Below, one piece after another: positions 53,437-63,000 of a stretch of 64,000 nucleotides of DNA. The translations under genes and the position numbers were made by a program. How positions within the stretch are numbered: position 1 is the stretch's first letter; each line of letters starts with the position of its first letter. The DNA is from an uncultured Flavobacteriaceae bacterium (lineage in GTDB: Bacteria; Bacteroidota; Bacteroidia; Flavobacteriales; Flavobacteriaceae), in contig CANKUU010000006.1 of the NCBI GenBank assembly GCA_947486785.1, positions 1 to 64,000 of the forward strand. Direction: 5' to 3'. A model generated the notes under the pieces. The model was not told the DNA's origin. It searched no databases and worked only from the letters and a program-made list of their open reading frames with translations.

Positions 53437-54567
53437 TTGAAAAACCAAACTAAAATTTGGCTTTCCTCGCCGCATATGGGAGGCAACGAACAGCATTATG
53501 TCGACGAAGCCTTTAAAACGAATTGGATCGCCCCTTTGGGACCGAACGTAAATCTTTTTGAGGAAGCTATTCAAAAATATGTATCTAACGAGGTTCATGT
53601 TGCTGCTCTCAGCGCAGGTACAGCAGCCATTCATTTAGCCTTAGAAATATTAGGAGTACAAAGCGGTGATGAGGTGCTGTGTCAAAGTTTTACTTTTTCT
53701 GCTTCTGCAAACCCAATAAGATATCTTGGTGCAACCCCAATTTTTATTGATAGTGAAAGAGATACTTGGAATATTAGCCCCAAACTTTTAGAAGAGGCAA
53801 TATTGGATAGGATAGAAAAAGGAAGAAAACCAAAAGCCATCATTGCGGTGCATTTATACGGAATGCCTTACAAGATTGCTGAAATTAATGCTTTATCCAA
53901 GGCATACAATATACCAGTTATTGAAGATAGTGCTGAAGCTTTGGGTAGTTCAGTAAATGGTATTAATTGCTCGAGTTTTGGTGATATAGGTATTTTATCT
54001 TTTAACGGTAATAAGATTATTACCACTTCTGGTGGAGGAGCCTTAGTTACCAAAAAAAATGAATACAAAAATAAAGCTGTCTTTTTAGCTACTCAAGCAA
54101 GAGACGATGCACCACATTACCAGCATTCGAATGTAGGATATAATTATAGAATGAGTAACGTTTTAGCAGGTATTGGTCGCGGACAGATGGAGGTTTTAGA
54201 TGATCGTGTAGCTGCAAGAAGAGCTAATTTTGAGTACTATAAAGAAGAACTGGGTCATTTAAAAGAAATTGAATTTTTAAATGAGCCATCAGGTTTTTTT
54301 TCTAATAGATGGTTGAGTTGTATTTTGACCGAATCATACGAAAAGCGAGAACAAATACGTTATGCTCTTTTAGAACACAATATTGAATCTCGCCCTCTGT
54401 GGAAACCAATGCACTTGCAACCCATATTTGAAAATTTCCCAAACTATTCTGATGGTACCTCCGATGATCTTTTTAAAAGAGGTCTCTGCTTGCCTAGTGG
54501 CTCAAACTTAACAAAAAGTGATTTAGAGCGAATAGTGCACATAATACATAAAGAATATACCTCATGA
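53437..54567 (+). CDS. DegT/DnrJ/EryC1/StrS sugar aminotransferase (PglE-like)
   Basis: 376 residues from a TTG start (KNQTKIWLSSPHMGGNEQHY). PLP-enzyme features: LSAGTAAIHLALEILG, VIEDSAEALGS and the PLP-binding Lys in GILSFNGNKIITTSGGGALV. Such enzymes aminate C4 of UDP-4-keto-6-deoxy-GlcNAc. Its stop overlaps the start of the CapD/PglF-like dehydratase gene by ATGA, so product and substrate enzymes are coupled. The likely product is a UDP-4-amino-4,6-dideoxy sugar. Confidence 0.92.
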   Translation: MKNQTKIWLSSPHMGGNEQHYVDEAFKTNWIAPLGPNVNLFEEAIQKYVSNEVHVAALSAGTAAIHLALEILGVQSGDEVLCQSFTFSASANPIRYLGATPIFIDSERDTWNISPKLLEEAILDRIEKGRKPKAIIAVHLYGMPYKIAEINALSKAYNIPVIEDSAEALGSSVNGINCSSFGDIGILSFNGNKIITTSGGGALVTKKNEYKNKAVFLATQARDDAPHYQHSNVGYNYRMSNVLAGIGRGQMEVLDDRVAARRANFEYYKEELGHLKEIEFLNEPSGFFSNRWLSCILTESYEKREQIRYALLEHNIESRPLWKPMHLQPIFENFPNYSDGTSDDLFKRGLCLPSGSNLTKSDLERIVHIIHKEYTS

Positions 54568-56495
54568 TAAAAAATTATTTTGTTAATAATGCACATAGAT
54601 ATGCCTCCAAATGGCTTGTTTTAGCAATTGATGTTTTTTTAATATCGATTTCTTTTACTTTAGCATACATAATAAGGTTTAATCTTACGTTTGACTTTAA
54701 AAGTGAAAACTTATTTGTTCAACTGCCTATTGTTGCTGTAATCGCAATAATATCTTTCTTATTTACAGAGTCTTACAAAGGGGTAGTTAGACATACCGGA
54801 GTTAGAGATGTTTATAAAATTTTTAACGCAATTTGTCTTTCTAGTATTTTGATGATTTTTTTAGTGATTGTAAATCGTCAAATGGTAATGCTTGAGAATT
54901 TCACCATTCCTTTAGGCATAATCATCATTCATAGCTTGTTGGCTTTTGTGGCACTAGTGACTTCGAGATATGTATTTAAAACAGCTTTTTTTAACCTTGT
55001 TAAGAAAATTAAGGTTTCTAAAAACGTTTTGATTTATGGTGCAGGTGAATCGGGTATGTTAACTTATAATGCGTTAACAAACCAAACAAGTAGTAATACC
55101 AGAGTTGTTGCCTATTTAGACGATGATCCAAAAAAGATTGGAAAGATCATTAACGGCGTAATGGTTTTAGGTAAAGAGGTTTTATCTGAATATTTTCTTA
55201 GTACAAAAGAGATTACAGAAATAATTGTATCGATAAATAATGTGCCAAGTGAACAGCTTCGTAAATTGGTAGAAAGTTTAGTTGAATTTCCGGTTCTCGT
55301 AAAAATAATACCACCCGTTGAAAGTTGGATTAATGGAGAGTTAAAAGTTTCTCAAATTAAGAAGGTTCAAATTGAAGATTTGTTAGATCGTGTGCCAATA
55401 GATATTAAACTATCTAAGGTTTCAGAACAATTGAAAAACCAAGTAATTATGGTGACTGGAGGAGCTGGGTCAATTGGAAGTGAAATTGTACGCCAAATAG
55501 CAAATTACGATTATAGATCACTAATTGTTATCGATCAAGCCGAATCTGCGCTTTATGATATTCAGCAAGAGCTAAAACAAAATGGATTTCATAATTTTGT
55601 GCCAATTGTAGGTGATATAAGAGATAAAAATAGAATGAACTCTTATTTTCAAGAATATAAACCTACAATGGTTTTTCATGCGGCAGCTTACAAGCATGTG
55701 CCGCTAATGGAGTATAACTATTATGAGGCAATCAAGATAAACGTAGCGGGTACAAAAACTATTGTTGATCTTGCAATGAATCACAAGGTAGAAAAGTTTG
55801 TTTTTGTATCAACTGATAAAGCGGTAAACCCAACCAATGTGATGGGGGCGACCAAAAGAATTGCAGAAATGTATATCAGTAGTGCGCAGCAAGAGAATAA
55901 AACAAAATTTATTACCACAAGGTTTGGAAATGTTTTGGGCTCAAATGGGTCGGTAATACCCTTGTTTAAAAAACAAATTGAAAAAGGGGGTCCACTTACG
56001 GTAACCCATAAAGATATTACAAGGTATTTTATGACTATTCCAGAAGCTTCTCAGTTAGTTTTAGAAGCTGCTGTTATGGGGCAAGGTGGAGAAATATTTA
56101 TTTTCGATATGGGTAAATCAGTGAAAATATTTGATTTAGCCAAAAACATGATAAAATTATCAGGTCTTAAATATCCAGATGACATAGATATAGAAATTAC
56201 CGGACTTAGACCAGGGGAAAAGCTATATGAAGAGCTACTAGCGAATGGAGAAAATACGCTACCTACATACCACAAAAAAATAATGATAGGCAAGGTGAGA
56301 CCGTTAGATTATGCTTTAGTTAAATCAAAGATTGATGAGCTCTGTGTTTCTAACATGTTTTTTAATAATAACACCATGGCTTTAATGAAAGAAATCGTAC
56401 CTGAATATGTTTCAAACAATTCTAAGTTTTGCTCGCTTGACGAAGACAAGGTTCAAAAGGGTAAAGACGATAAGGTGAAAACCATGTATCAATAA
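54564..56495 (+). CDS. Membrane UDP-GlcNAc 4,6-dehydratase (PglF/WbpM/CapD-like)
   Basis: 643 residues. Four N-terminal membrane segments within about 15-140 (WLVLAIDVFLISISFTLAYI and others), a CoA-binding-like Rossmann domain (about 150-270, VLIYGAGESGMLTYNAL), and a catalytic SDR domain (about 290-590: VTGGAGSIGSEIVRQI, AAAYKHVPLMEYN, STDKAVNPTNVMGATKRIAEMY and TRFGNVLGSNGSVIPLF). It converts UDP-GlcNAc to UDP-4-keto-6-deoxy-GlcNAc, the substrate of the overlapping aminotransferase. Start of the plus-strand run to wza and wzc homologues. Confidence 0.93.
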   Translation: MIKNYFVNNAHRYASKWLVLAIDVFLISISFTLAYIIRFNLTFDFKSENLFVQLPIVAVIAIISFLFTESYKGVVRHTGVRDVYKIFNAICLSSILMIFLVIVNRQMVMLENFTIPLGIIIIHSLLAFVALVTSRYVFKTAFFNLVKKIKVSKNVLIYGAGESGMLTYNALTNQTSSNTRVVAYLDDDPKKIGKIINGVMVLGKEVLSEYFLSTKEITEIIVSINNVPSEQLRKLVESLVEFPVLVKIIPPVESWINGELKVSQIKKVQIEDLLDRVPIDIKLSKVSEQLKNQVIMVTGGAGSIGSEIVRQIANYDYRSLIVIDQAESALYDIQQELKQNGFHNFVPIVGDIRDKNRMNSYFQEYKPTMVFHAAAYKHVPLMEYNYYEAIKINVAGTKTIVDLAMNHKVEKFVFVSTDKAVNPTNVMGATKRIAEMYISSAQQENKTKFITTRFGNVLGSNGSVIPLFKKQIEKGGPLTVTHKDITRYFMTIPEASQLVLEAAVMGQGGEIFIFDMGKSVKIFDLAKNMIKLSGLKYPDDIDIEITGLRPGEKLYEELLANGENTLPTYHKKIMIGKVRPLDYALVKSKIDELCVSNMFFNNNTMALMKEIVPEYVSNNSKFCSLDEDKVQKGKDDKVKTMYQ

Positions 56496-56539
56496 TTTTT
56501 TTAATTTAGCATTAATATTACTAACAGAGACACTTAATT

Positions 56540-57319
56540 ATGTTTAAACAAAACAAACGTTTTGGATTGATATTATCTTTTTTGACCATATCTTTTCTTA
56601 TTTTATCCTCTTGCGCAACCAAAAAAGAGGTGGTTTATTTTCAAAATACTGGAAATTTCGAAACCTTAGTGGACAAAAACAGTTTTACTCCCAAATTTAA
56701 AGTTGATGATTTGGTAAGTATTCACGTTTCAACTTTAAATAGTGAGGCGAGCGTCCCTTTTAACCTATTTAGAGGAAAAACCACTGGTGTGAGTACCCCA
56801 GAGCAAGTAGATTATTTGATTGATAAAGACGGGGAAATAGATTTTCCTGTTATCGGTAAAATAAAAATTTCTGGCCTCTCAAAAGAAGAATTAAGAACTT
56901 TGTTAAGAGAAAAACTCTCTGACTATTTAAAGAATCCTATCATAAACATAAGGTTAAAGAACTTTACCGTTACAATACTTGGACAAGTAAATCGTCCGGG
57001 TACGTATCCTGTGAGCGGAGAGAGAATTACTCTTTTAGAGGCATTGGGTCTTGCTGGAGATTTAACAGTAAAAGGGGTGCGAAGTAATGTTATGGTTATT
57101 CGAGATTATGATGGCACCAAAGTTTATAACAGAGTTGATTTAACTAAAAAGGAGGTAATGAGCTCTCCAGTTTACTATCTAACTCAAAATGATGTTGTTT
57201 ATGTAGAACCCAATAAATCTGCAATTACATCATCTAGTCTAGATAATAGGGCTACAATTGCTGTTTCTATAGCCTCAGTATTAATTACTTCTGCGGTAAT
57301 TATACTTACAAGAAACTAA
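56540..57319 (+). CDS. Wza-like polysaccharide export lipoprotein
   Basis: 259 residues with lipidated Cys25 (LILSSCATKKEVVYFQN). A polysaccharide-export (poly_export) domain (about 50-140: KFKVDDLVSIHVSTLN, DGEIDFPVIGKIKISGLS) is followed by one SLBB domain (about 145-215: VTILGQVNRPGTYPV, LLEALGLAGDL) and a C-terminal hydrophobic helix (TIAVSIASVLITSAVIIL). It forms the outer-membrane/periplasmic export channel and works with the Wzc-like kinase encoded 34 bp downstream. Confidence 0.92.
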   Translation: MFKQNKRFGLILSFLTISFLILSSCATKKEVVYFQNTGNFETLVDKNSFTPKFKVDDLVSIHVSTLNSEASVPFNLFRGKTTGVSTPEQVDYLIDKDGEIDFPVIGKIKISGLSKEELRTLLREKLSDYLKNPIINIRLKNFTVTILGQVNRPGTYPVSGERITLLEALGLAGDLTVKGVRSNVMVIRDYDGTKVYNRVDLTKKEVMSSPVYYLTQNDVVYVEPNKSAITSSSLDNRATIAVSIASVLITSAVIILTRN

Positions 57320-57353
57320 AGAATACATTTTAAACTTAGAAACAGATCTTATA

Positions 57354-59744
57354 ATGAATCTCGATGCACATAATTCCGATGGCAATGCTATTGACTTAAA
57401 GGAGGTGGTTTCAGGCTATCTCAAACATTGGAAATGGTTTCTTTTTTCTTCCATTTTAATGCTAGTATTAGCCTCAGTTTATATTCGGTATTCCACAGCC
57501 CAATTTGCCGCAGTTGCAAAAATTCAAATTTTAGAAGATGAGAATTCAAGTTCTACGTTATCGGCTTTCTCAGACTTAGATGTTTTGGGTGGATCAAAGA
57601 ACAAAGTGATTGATGAAATTGAGCTAATTGGCTCTCGTTCTAATTTTATAGAGGTGGTAAAAAAACTAAGGTTGAATACTAAAATTTCAGTTTTAGGAAA
57701 TGTTATAAGTTCAGAGATATATCAAAACCCTCCAATTAATATTAATTTCATTGCGGAAGATTCAACACTCAATAATGCACATTATGATTTTTATATAGAG
57801 TTGTCTTCGTCAACATCATTTGGATTTAGTGAGGAAGAAGATAAACCAAATAAGGTTTACTCTTTTGGTAAAAATATAAAAACACCAATAGGTGATATCG
57901 TAATTACACCAAATCTTGTCAGTTTTGCTCGATTCAAAGAAAATAAACTTAGAATTTCGATAAGACCCTTACAAGCCGTCGCTTTAGCTTACAAGAAAAA
58001 AATGTCAATTGTGAATAGCGATGATAAATCTAACATCGTTGACTTACGTTTAGAAGACCCTATTAAAGAAAAAGCTATAGATATTATAAATGAGCTTATT
58101 AGAGTTTATAATATAAATGCAATAAAAGATAAACAACAAATTGCAGATAAAACATCTCAGTTCATAAATGATCGTATTGTAGAAATATCAGGTAATTTGT
58201 CAAATATCGATCAAGGTGCTCAAGATTTTAAAATCGAGCAAGGGGTAACAAACATCCCTGTAGAGACAAATATCAACCTTAGTGCAGGGGTAGAAACGCA
58301 GCAAAGTTTGTCTAGAGCAAGAAATGAGCTAAATATGGCTGCTTCCATGAATGATATCATTGAAAATCAAAGTGGTTATGAGGTATTGCCTGCTAATATT
58401 GGTGGTCCTTCAATTTCTACTACAACAGCTCAGTATAATCAATTAGTATCTGAAAGAAAAAGACTTTTAGAAAGCTCAAACGAAAAAAACCCCATCATTG
58501 TACAGTTAGACCAGCGACTAGATAATCTTAAAAAGAGTCTCTCTGCTAGTCTAAAAGGAACGGTAAGTAACTTAGAATTAACTGTAAACTCTTTAAGTAG
58601 TCAAACCGCACGTTTTAACAATAAAATATATGCATCTCCTGGAAAAGAAAGGGCGTTAAGAGATATTGAAAGAAAACAACAAACTACAGAGCAATTGTAT
58701 TTATACCTGTTAACAAAAAGAGAAGAATCACAAATTGCCGTTGCTTCACAAGCGCCTAAATCTAAAACAATTGATAGTGCATATAGCTTTAGTGCGGCTC
58801 CCGTTTCACCTAAGAAAAAGTTGGTGTATTTGGCTTCTTTAATCTTAGGCTTATTAATACCTTTTTCTGTAATTTATGGAAAGGATATGTTAGATAACAA
58901 GGTGCATAATATGACTAGCCTAGAGAAATTAACTTTAGATACACCAGTTCTAGGCGAAATTCCGAAATTATCTAGAAAAGACGATAAATTGGTAACGAAT
59001 GAAGACAGATCGGTACTTGCCGAATCTTTGAGGATTATTAGAACGAATTTAGATTATTTAATAAAAACTAAAGGTACAACAGGAGGTAAAAATAATATTG
59101 TGTTTGTAACTTCGAGTGTACCTGGTGAAGGTAAAACCTTTTTATCTACGAATCTATCTATGATTTTAGCAAGTACTGGTAAGAAAGTATTATTAATAGG
59201 TGCTGATATTAGAAACCCTAAAATATATACATTCTTCCCAGGTTTTAGCGGAAATAAAACTGCAAAGCCTATTAGAAATTCTGATCCAGGTCTTACCGAG
59301 TATTTGTATGATGATACTTTGAGTGCTAAAGATGTTATTAATTCTAAGCAAGTTCACCAAAATACTATAGATGTAATATATTCTGGTAGAATACCTCCTA
59401 ATCCTGCTGAGTTATTGATGAGTGCCCGAATGAACTCGCTTTTTAATGAAATGTCAGATTTATATGATTATGTGATAGTTGATACGGCACCGTTAATGGT
59501 TGTTACTGATACTTTATTGATAAGTCAAAATGCAAGTCATTTAATTTATGTTACTAGGGCAGGAATTACAGAAAATAAAGCGATAGGCTATCCTTTAAAG
59601 TTGCAAGAAGAAGGAAAAATAAAGGGACTTTGCTTTATTGTGAACGACGTTAAAAGTACTGATTTGGGGTATGGCGGTTCATATGGATATGGCTATGGAA
59701 AATCTCAAAAGAAGTGGTGGAAAAATTTTAACATATTTAAGTAA
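57354..59744 (+). CDS. Wzc-like polysaccharide co-polymerase / tyrosine autokinase
   Basis: 796 residues. Wzz-type N-terminus with TM1 (about 30-50, WFLFSSILMLVLASVYI), long periplasmic coiled coil (about 250-440), GNVR-like region and TM2 (about 490-510), then a cytosolic BY-kinase domain: Walker A in VTSSVPGEGKTFLSTN, Walker A' VLLIGADIRNPK, Walker B YDYVIVDTAPL, and a Tyr-rich tail (GYGGSYGYGYGKSQKKW) for autophosphorylation. It controls polymer length and export with Wza and Wzy. The first Asp of the canonical Walker A' DxDxR is Gly here. Confidence 0.93.
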   Translation: MNLDAHNSDGNAIDLKEVVSGYLKHWKWFLFSSILMLVLASVYIRYSTAQFAAVAKIQILEDENSSSTLSAFSDLDVLGGSKNKVIDEIELIGSRSNFIEVVKKLRLNTKISVLGNVISSEIYQNPPININFIAEDSTLNNAHYDFYIELSSSTSFGFSEEEDKPNKVYSFGKNIKTPIGDIVITPNLVSFARFKENKLRISIRPLQAVALAYKKKMSIVNSDDKSNIVDLRLEDPIKEKAIDIINELIRVYNINAIKDKQQIADKTSQFINDRIVEISGNLSNIDQGAQDFKIEQGVTNIPVETNINLSAGVETQQSLSRARNELNMAASMNDIIENQSGYEVLPANIGGPSISTTTAQYNQLVSERKRLLESSNEKNPIIVQLDQRLDNLKKSLSASLKGTVSNLELTVNSLSSQTARFNNKIYASPGKERALRDIERKQQTTEQLYLYLLTKREESQIAVASQAPKSKTIDSAYSFSAAPVSPKKKLVYLASLILGLLIPFSVIYGKDMLDNKVHNMTSLEKLTLDTPVLGEIPKLSRKDDKLVTNEDRSVLAESLRIIRTNLDYLIKTKGTTGGKNNIVFVTSSVPGEGKTFLSTNLSMILASTGKKVLLIGADIRNPKIYTFFPGFSGNKTAKPIRNSDPGLTEYLYDDTLSAKDVINSKQVHQNTIDVIYSGRIPPNPAELLMSARMNSLFNEMSDLYDYVIVDTAPLMVVTDTLLISQNASHLIYVTRAGITENKAIGYPLKLQEEGKIKGLCFIVNDVKSTDLGYGGSYGYGYGKSQKKWWKNFNIFK

Positions 59745-60028
59745 CTGGTTTTGATTACAGCCTCTAATCATGTTTTCAGTAAAATCAGCCTCAATAAAGC
59801 TTAAAAATGTAAAAGCCTAGCGGCTATAAACATTCTTTTGGTCTAATTTTTGATATTAATTTTTAAGAATTAGCTCAGATGAATTTGAAATTTTTTGTCG
59901 GAGACCTCATAAAATGCCTAGCTAATCGACTAAGTGCACGCTTATCGAACTTAATTGTATTTTATCGATGTACGGTCCGTTTTAAACGAAAATTTTAAGG
60001 GTATTTCTCACATTATAACTTATTAATA
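59745..60028. other. Intergenic region after the wzc-like gene
   Basis: About 285 bp (350 bp to the next start codon) with no recognisable gene and no convincing terminator; only a 4-bp AGCC/GGCT pair is visible near 59815. Confidence 0.4.
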
Positions 60029-60036
60029 TATCTTTG
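60029..60036 (+). promoter_or_regulatory. Possible -7 element (TATCTTTG) for the sugar-dehydrogenase gene
   Basis: Matches TAnnTTTG 59 bases before the ATG at 60096. No clear TTG at -33 spacing was found, so the call is tentative. Confidence 0.35.
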
Positions 60037-60095
60037 CATTCCAATTCATTTTTTTTAGATGATTGCTTCAAATTATTGCTTTTAAACGAGATGCT

Positions 60096-63000
60096 ATGAA
60101 CAAAAAATACTTTTTAGTACTGGATAGTCTTTTTACAAGAAACTTTTTGTGGTTTCCAAAAATGCACCAATTTTACATCACATTATTTGTTGCTATTGTT
60201 TTTAATGTTAGTTCGTTAAAAGCACAATTACCACCAGCAAATGCTAACAGTTTCGTAAAAGTAGCTTTAGCAGATAGGTTAGAAAACACAACCACCTTTA
60301 AGTTTGCCCCTGATGGGCGTATTTTTTTGTTAGATAGGTACGGTAAGTTACTTGTTTATAAAGAAAGTGATGGTTTTGTAAAATCTGCCGGAAATATTCC
60401 AGTTTTTCATGAATTAGAAGATGGACTTTTAGGCTTAGCATTTGATCCAAATTTTGCAACTAATAATATTATTTACATCTTTTATTCTCCATTATCCTCA
60501 GAATTTGTTGGCAATAGAGTTTCTCAATTTACCTTAAATGGCGATGATTTAGATCTTTCCTCTGAAAAGGTTTTATTACAATGGGAAACTTCACGAACGG
60601 CATTATATCACTCAGGTGGTGACATGGATTTTGATTCTCAAGGTAATTTATATATCGCAACTGGTGATAACACTACATATCCTGATAAATATACCGCGGT
60701 TAGCGAAGATGTTGAGGTTGCAAGTGCGGAAAGAACATCTGCTAATACCATGGATTTACGGGGTAAAATATTAAGAATTACTCCAGATGCGGATGGTGGA
60801 TATGTAGTTCCGCAAGGAAACTTATTTAGCAATCCTTCTCAAGGCAGACCTGAGATTTACGTGATGGGGGTTAGAAATCCTTATCGATTATTTGTTGATA
60901 AATCAAATACGGATTGGTTATTCTGGGGTGAAGTAGGTCCAGATGCTGCGCAAGCTTCTACAAAAGGTCCTGAAGGTTTAGATGAACTAAATTTAGCAAA
61001 GAGCCCTGGTAATTATGGATGGCCATATTTTTCAGGAAAAGATAATGATCCTTATCAGATTTCCTATGATGGTGTGCCTCCTTTTTATAATGACCCTACA
61101 AATCCAGTTAACCAATCTAGATGGAACACAGGAGCTACAACTTTGCCACCTGCTCAACCTGCTTGGTTAGAGATTTTTCATAGATGTCACTTACCTGGTT
61201 TTAGATATTACTACGATAGTAGCGCAACTGATTTACAAAGATTGCCAGAAGAGTTAGACGGAGCTCTGTTTTATTATGATTTTAATGCTAGTTTACTTTT
61301 TTATATTACCATGGATACAAATGGCAATATTGTAAGTAATAATATTTTTGCAAGAAGTGCATTCCCAGCTAGTCAAGAGGGTTTTATAGACATGGAACTA
61401 GGGCCAGATGGAAAAATGTATATTTTGGCATATGGAGTTTCTTGTTGTGATAGTAATACAGGTGCTACTGGAACGCTTTATAGAGTTGATTATACCGGTA
61501 TTACTCAAAATAGTCCACCAGTGGTTCAGCTTGAAGCAACCCCTACAAACGGAAATTTACCTTTAACGGTGCAATTTTCTTCAGCAGGTACAACCGATCC
61601 TAATGGAGATTCTCCTTTAACTTACGAATGGGATTTTGGAGATGGAACCCCGGTTTCAACAGATCCTAATCCAATGCATGTTTACACTACCCAAGGTACT
61701 TTCAATGCTCAAGTTAAAGTAAGTGATGGCAATACCGATAATGGATTAAGTATAAAAAATATTTTAATATATGCAGGTAATACAACTACTGAATTTACGG
61801 TAAATTCTCCGGTTGATGGAGGCTTATTTAACTGGGGTGATCAAGTGAATATTAATATTATTGGACAAGATGCAGAGGATGGAACTATTGATTGTTCTAA
61901 TATTTCAGCCACTCCAGGCTTAGGCCATATTAATCATGTGCATCCTGAAATTTCTCTAACAGGTTGTAATGATGTATACCAACTTGGCGGTGATGGATCA
62001 CATGGTACAGATGGGGGTGACGATATTTATGCCTCTATAGGAATAAGATTTACTGACTCAGGAGGATTAGTGGCAAGAGATTTAATTACGCTTCATCCGA
62101 AACGAAAAGAGGCCGAGTTTTTTGATGAGCAACAAGGTACAACGCTTATTGCAAATACAAATAGAGTAGAAGGCGGGGCAAGTGCCTTAAGAGTGGATGC
62201 AGGAGGGCATATGGCTTTCTATAATCGAAATCTCTTAAATATTAATGCGGTAAAATATCAAGTTGCGGCAACTAATGCTGGCGGTAGCATTGAAATGAGA
62301 TTAGGTAGTACTACTGGTACATTAGTGGCAACTACTCCCGTGCCAGCTACAGGTGGGCCAAATTCTTGGGTAAATGTTGAAACCAATTTTACTGCCCCTA
62401 GTGGTAAAAATAATTTGTTTTTTGTTTTTAAAGGATCAGGTTCTAACATATTTGACCTCAATTATATCGAGTTTAAGGGAGATGGTGTTTCTACAGACCT
62501 TTCTCCTCCACTAGTAGATGATGTGCTTGCTTCTTCTGAAACTACGATTGAAGTGAAGTTTTCTGAATACGTTACTAAAGCTACAGCAGAAAACTTAAAC
62601 AACTATGCTATAGACAAGGGCGTTACCATTTCTAGTGCTGTACTGCAGCCTAACAATCAAATTGTTGTTTTAACTACTTCTTCATTAAGTGCAGGTATAT
62701 CGTATAATCTAACTATTCAGAATGTTCAAAATGAGGCCAACTTACCGGTTGTAACCACTACTGAAACATTTACTACGTTTAATGGACTTCGAATTAATTC
62801 TGGTGGGCCTTCTGTAAATTGGTCAGGTAATTCTTTTAACGCAGATCAATTCAGTTCTGGAGGAGATGATTTTACTGCTACTATTCCTATTGAAGGAACA
62901 ACAGATGATGCACTTTATCAATCAGAACGATTTGCTCCAACTAACAATAGCCTAACGTATGAAATTCCGGTAGGAGTAGATGGAGAGTATGACATAAGAT

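Noticed and set aside
62258-62461. 67-codon minus-strand ORF near the window end
   Set aside because: It lies antisense within the CBM6-like part of the open sugar-dehydrogenase gene.
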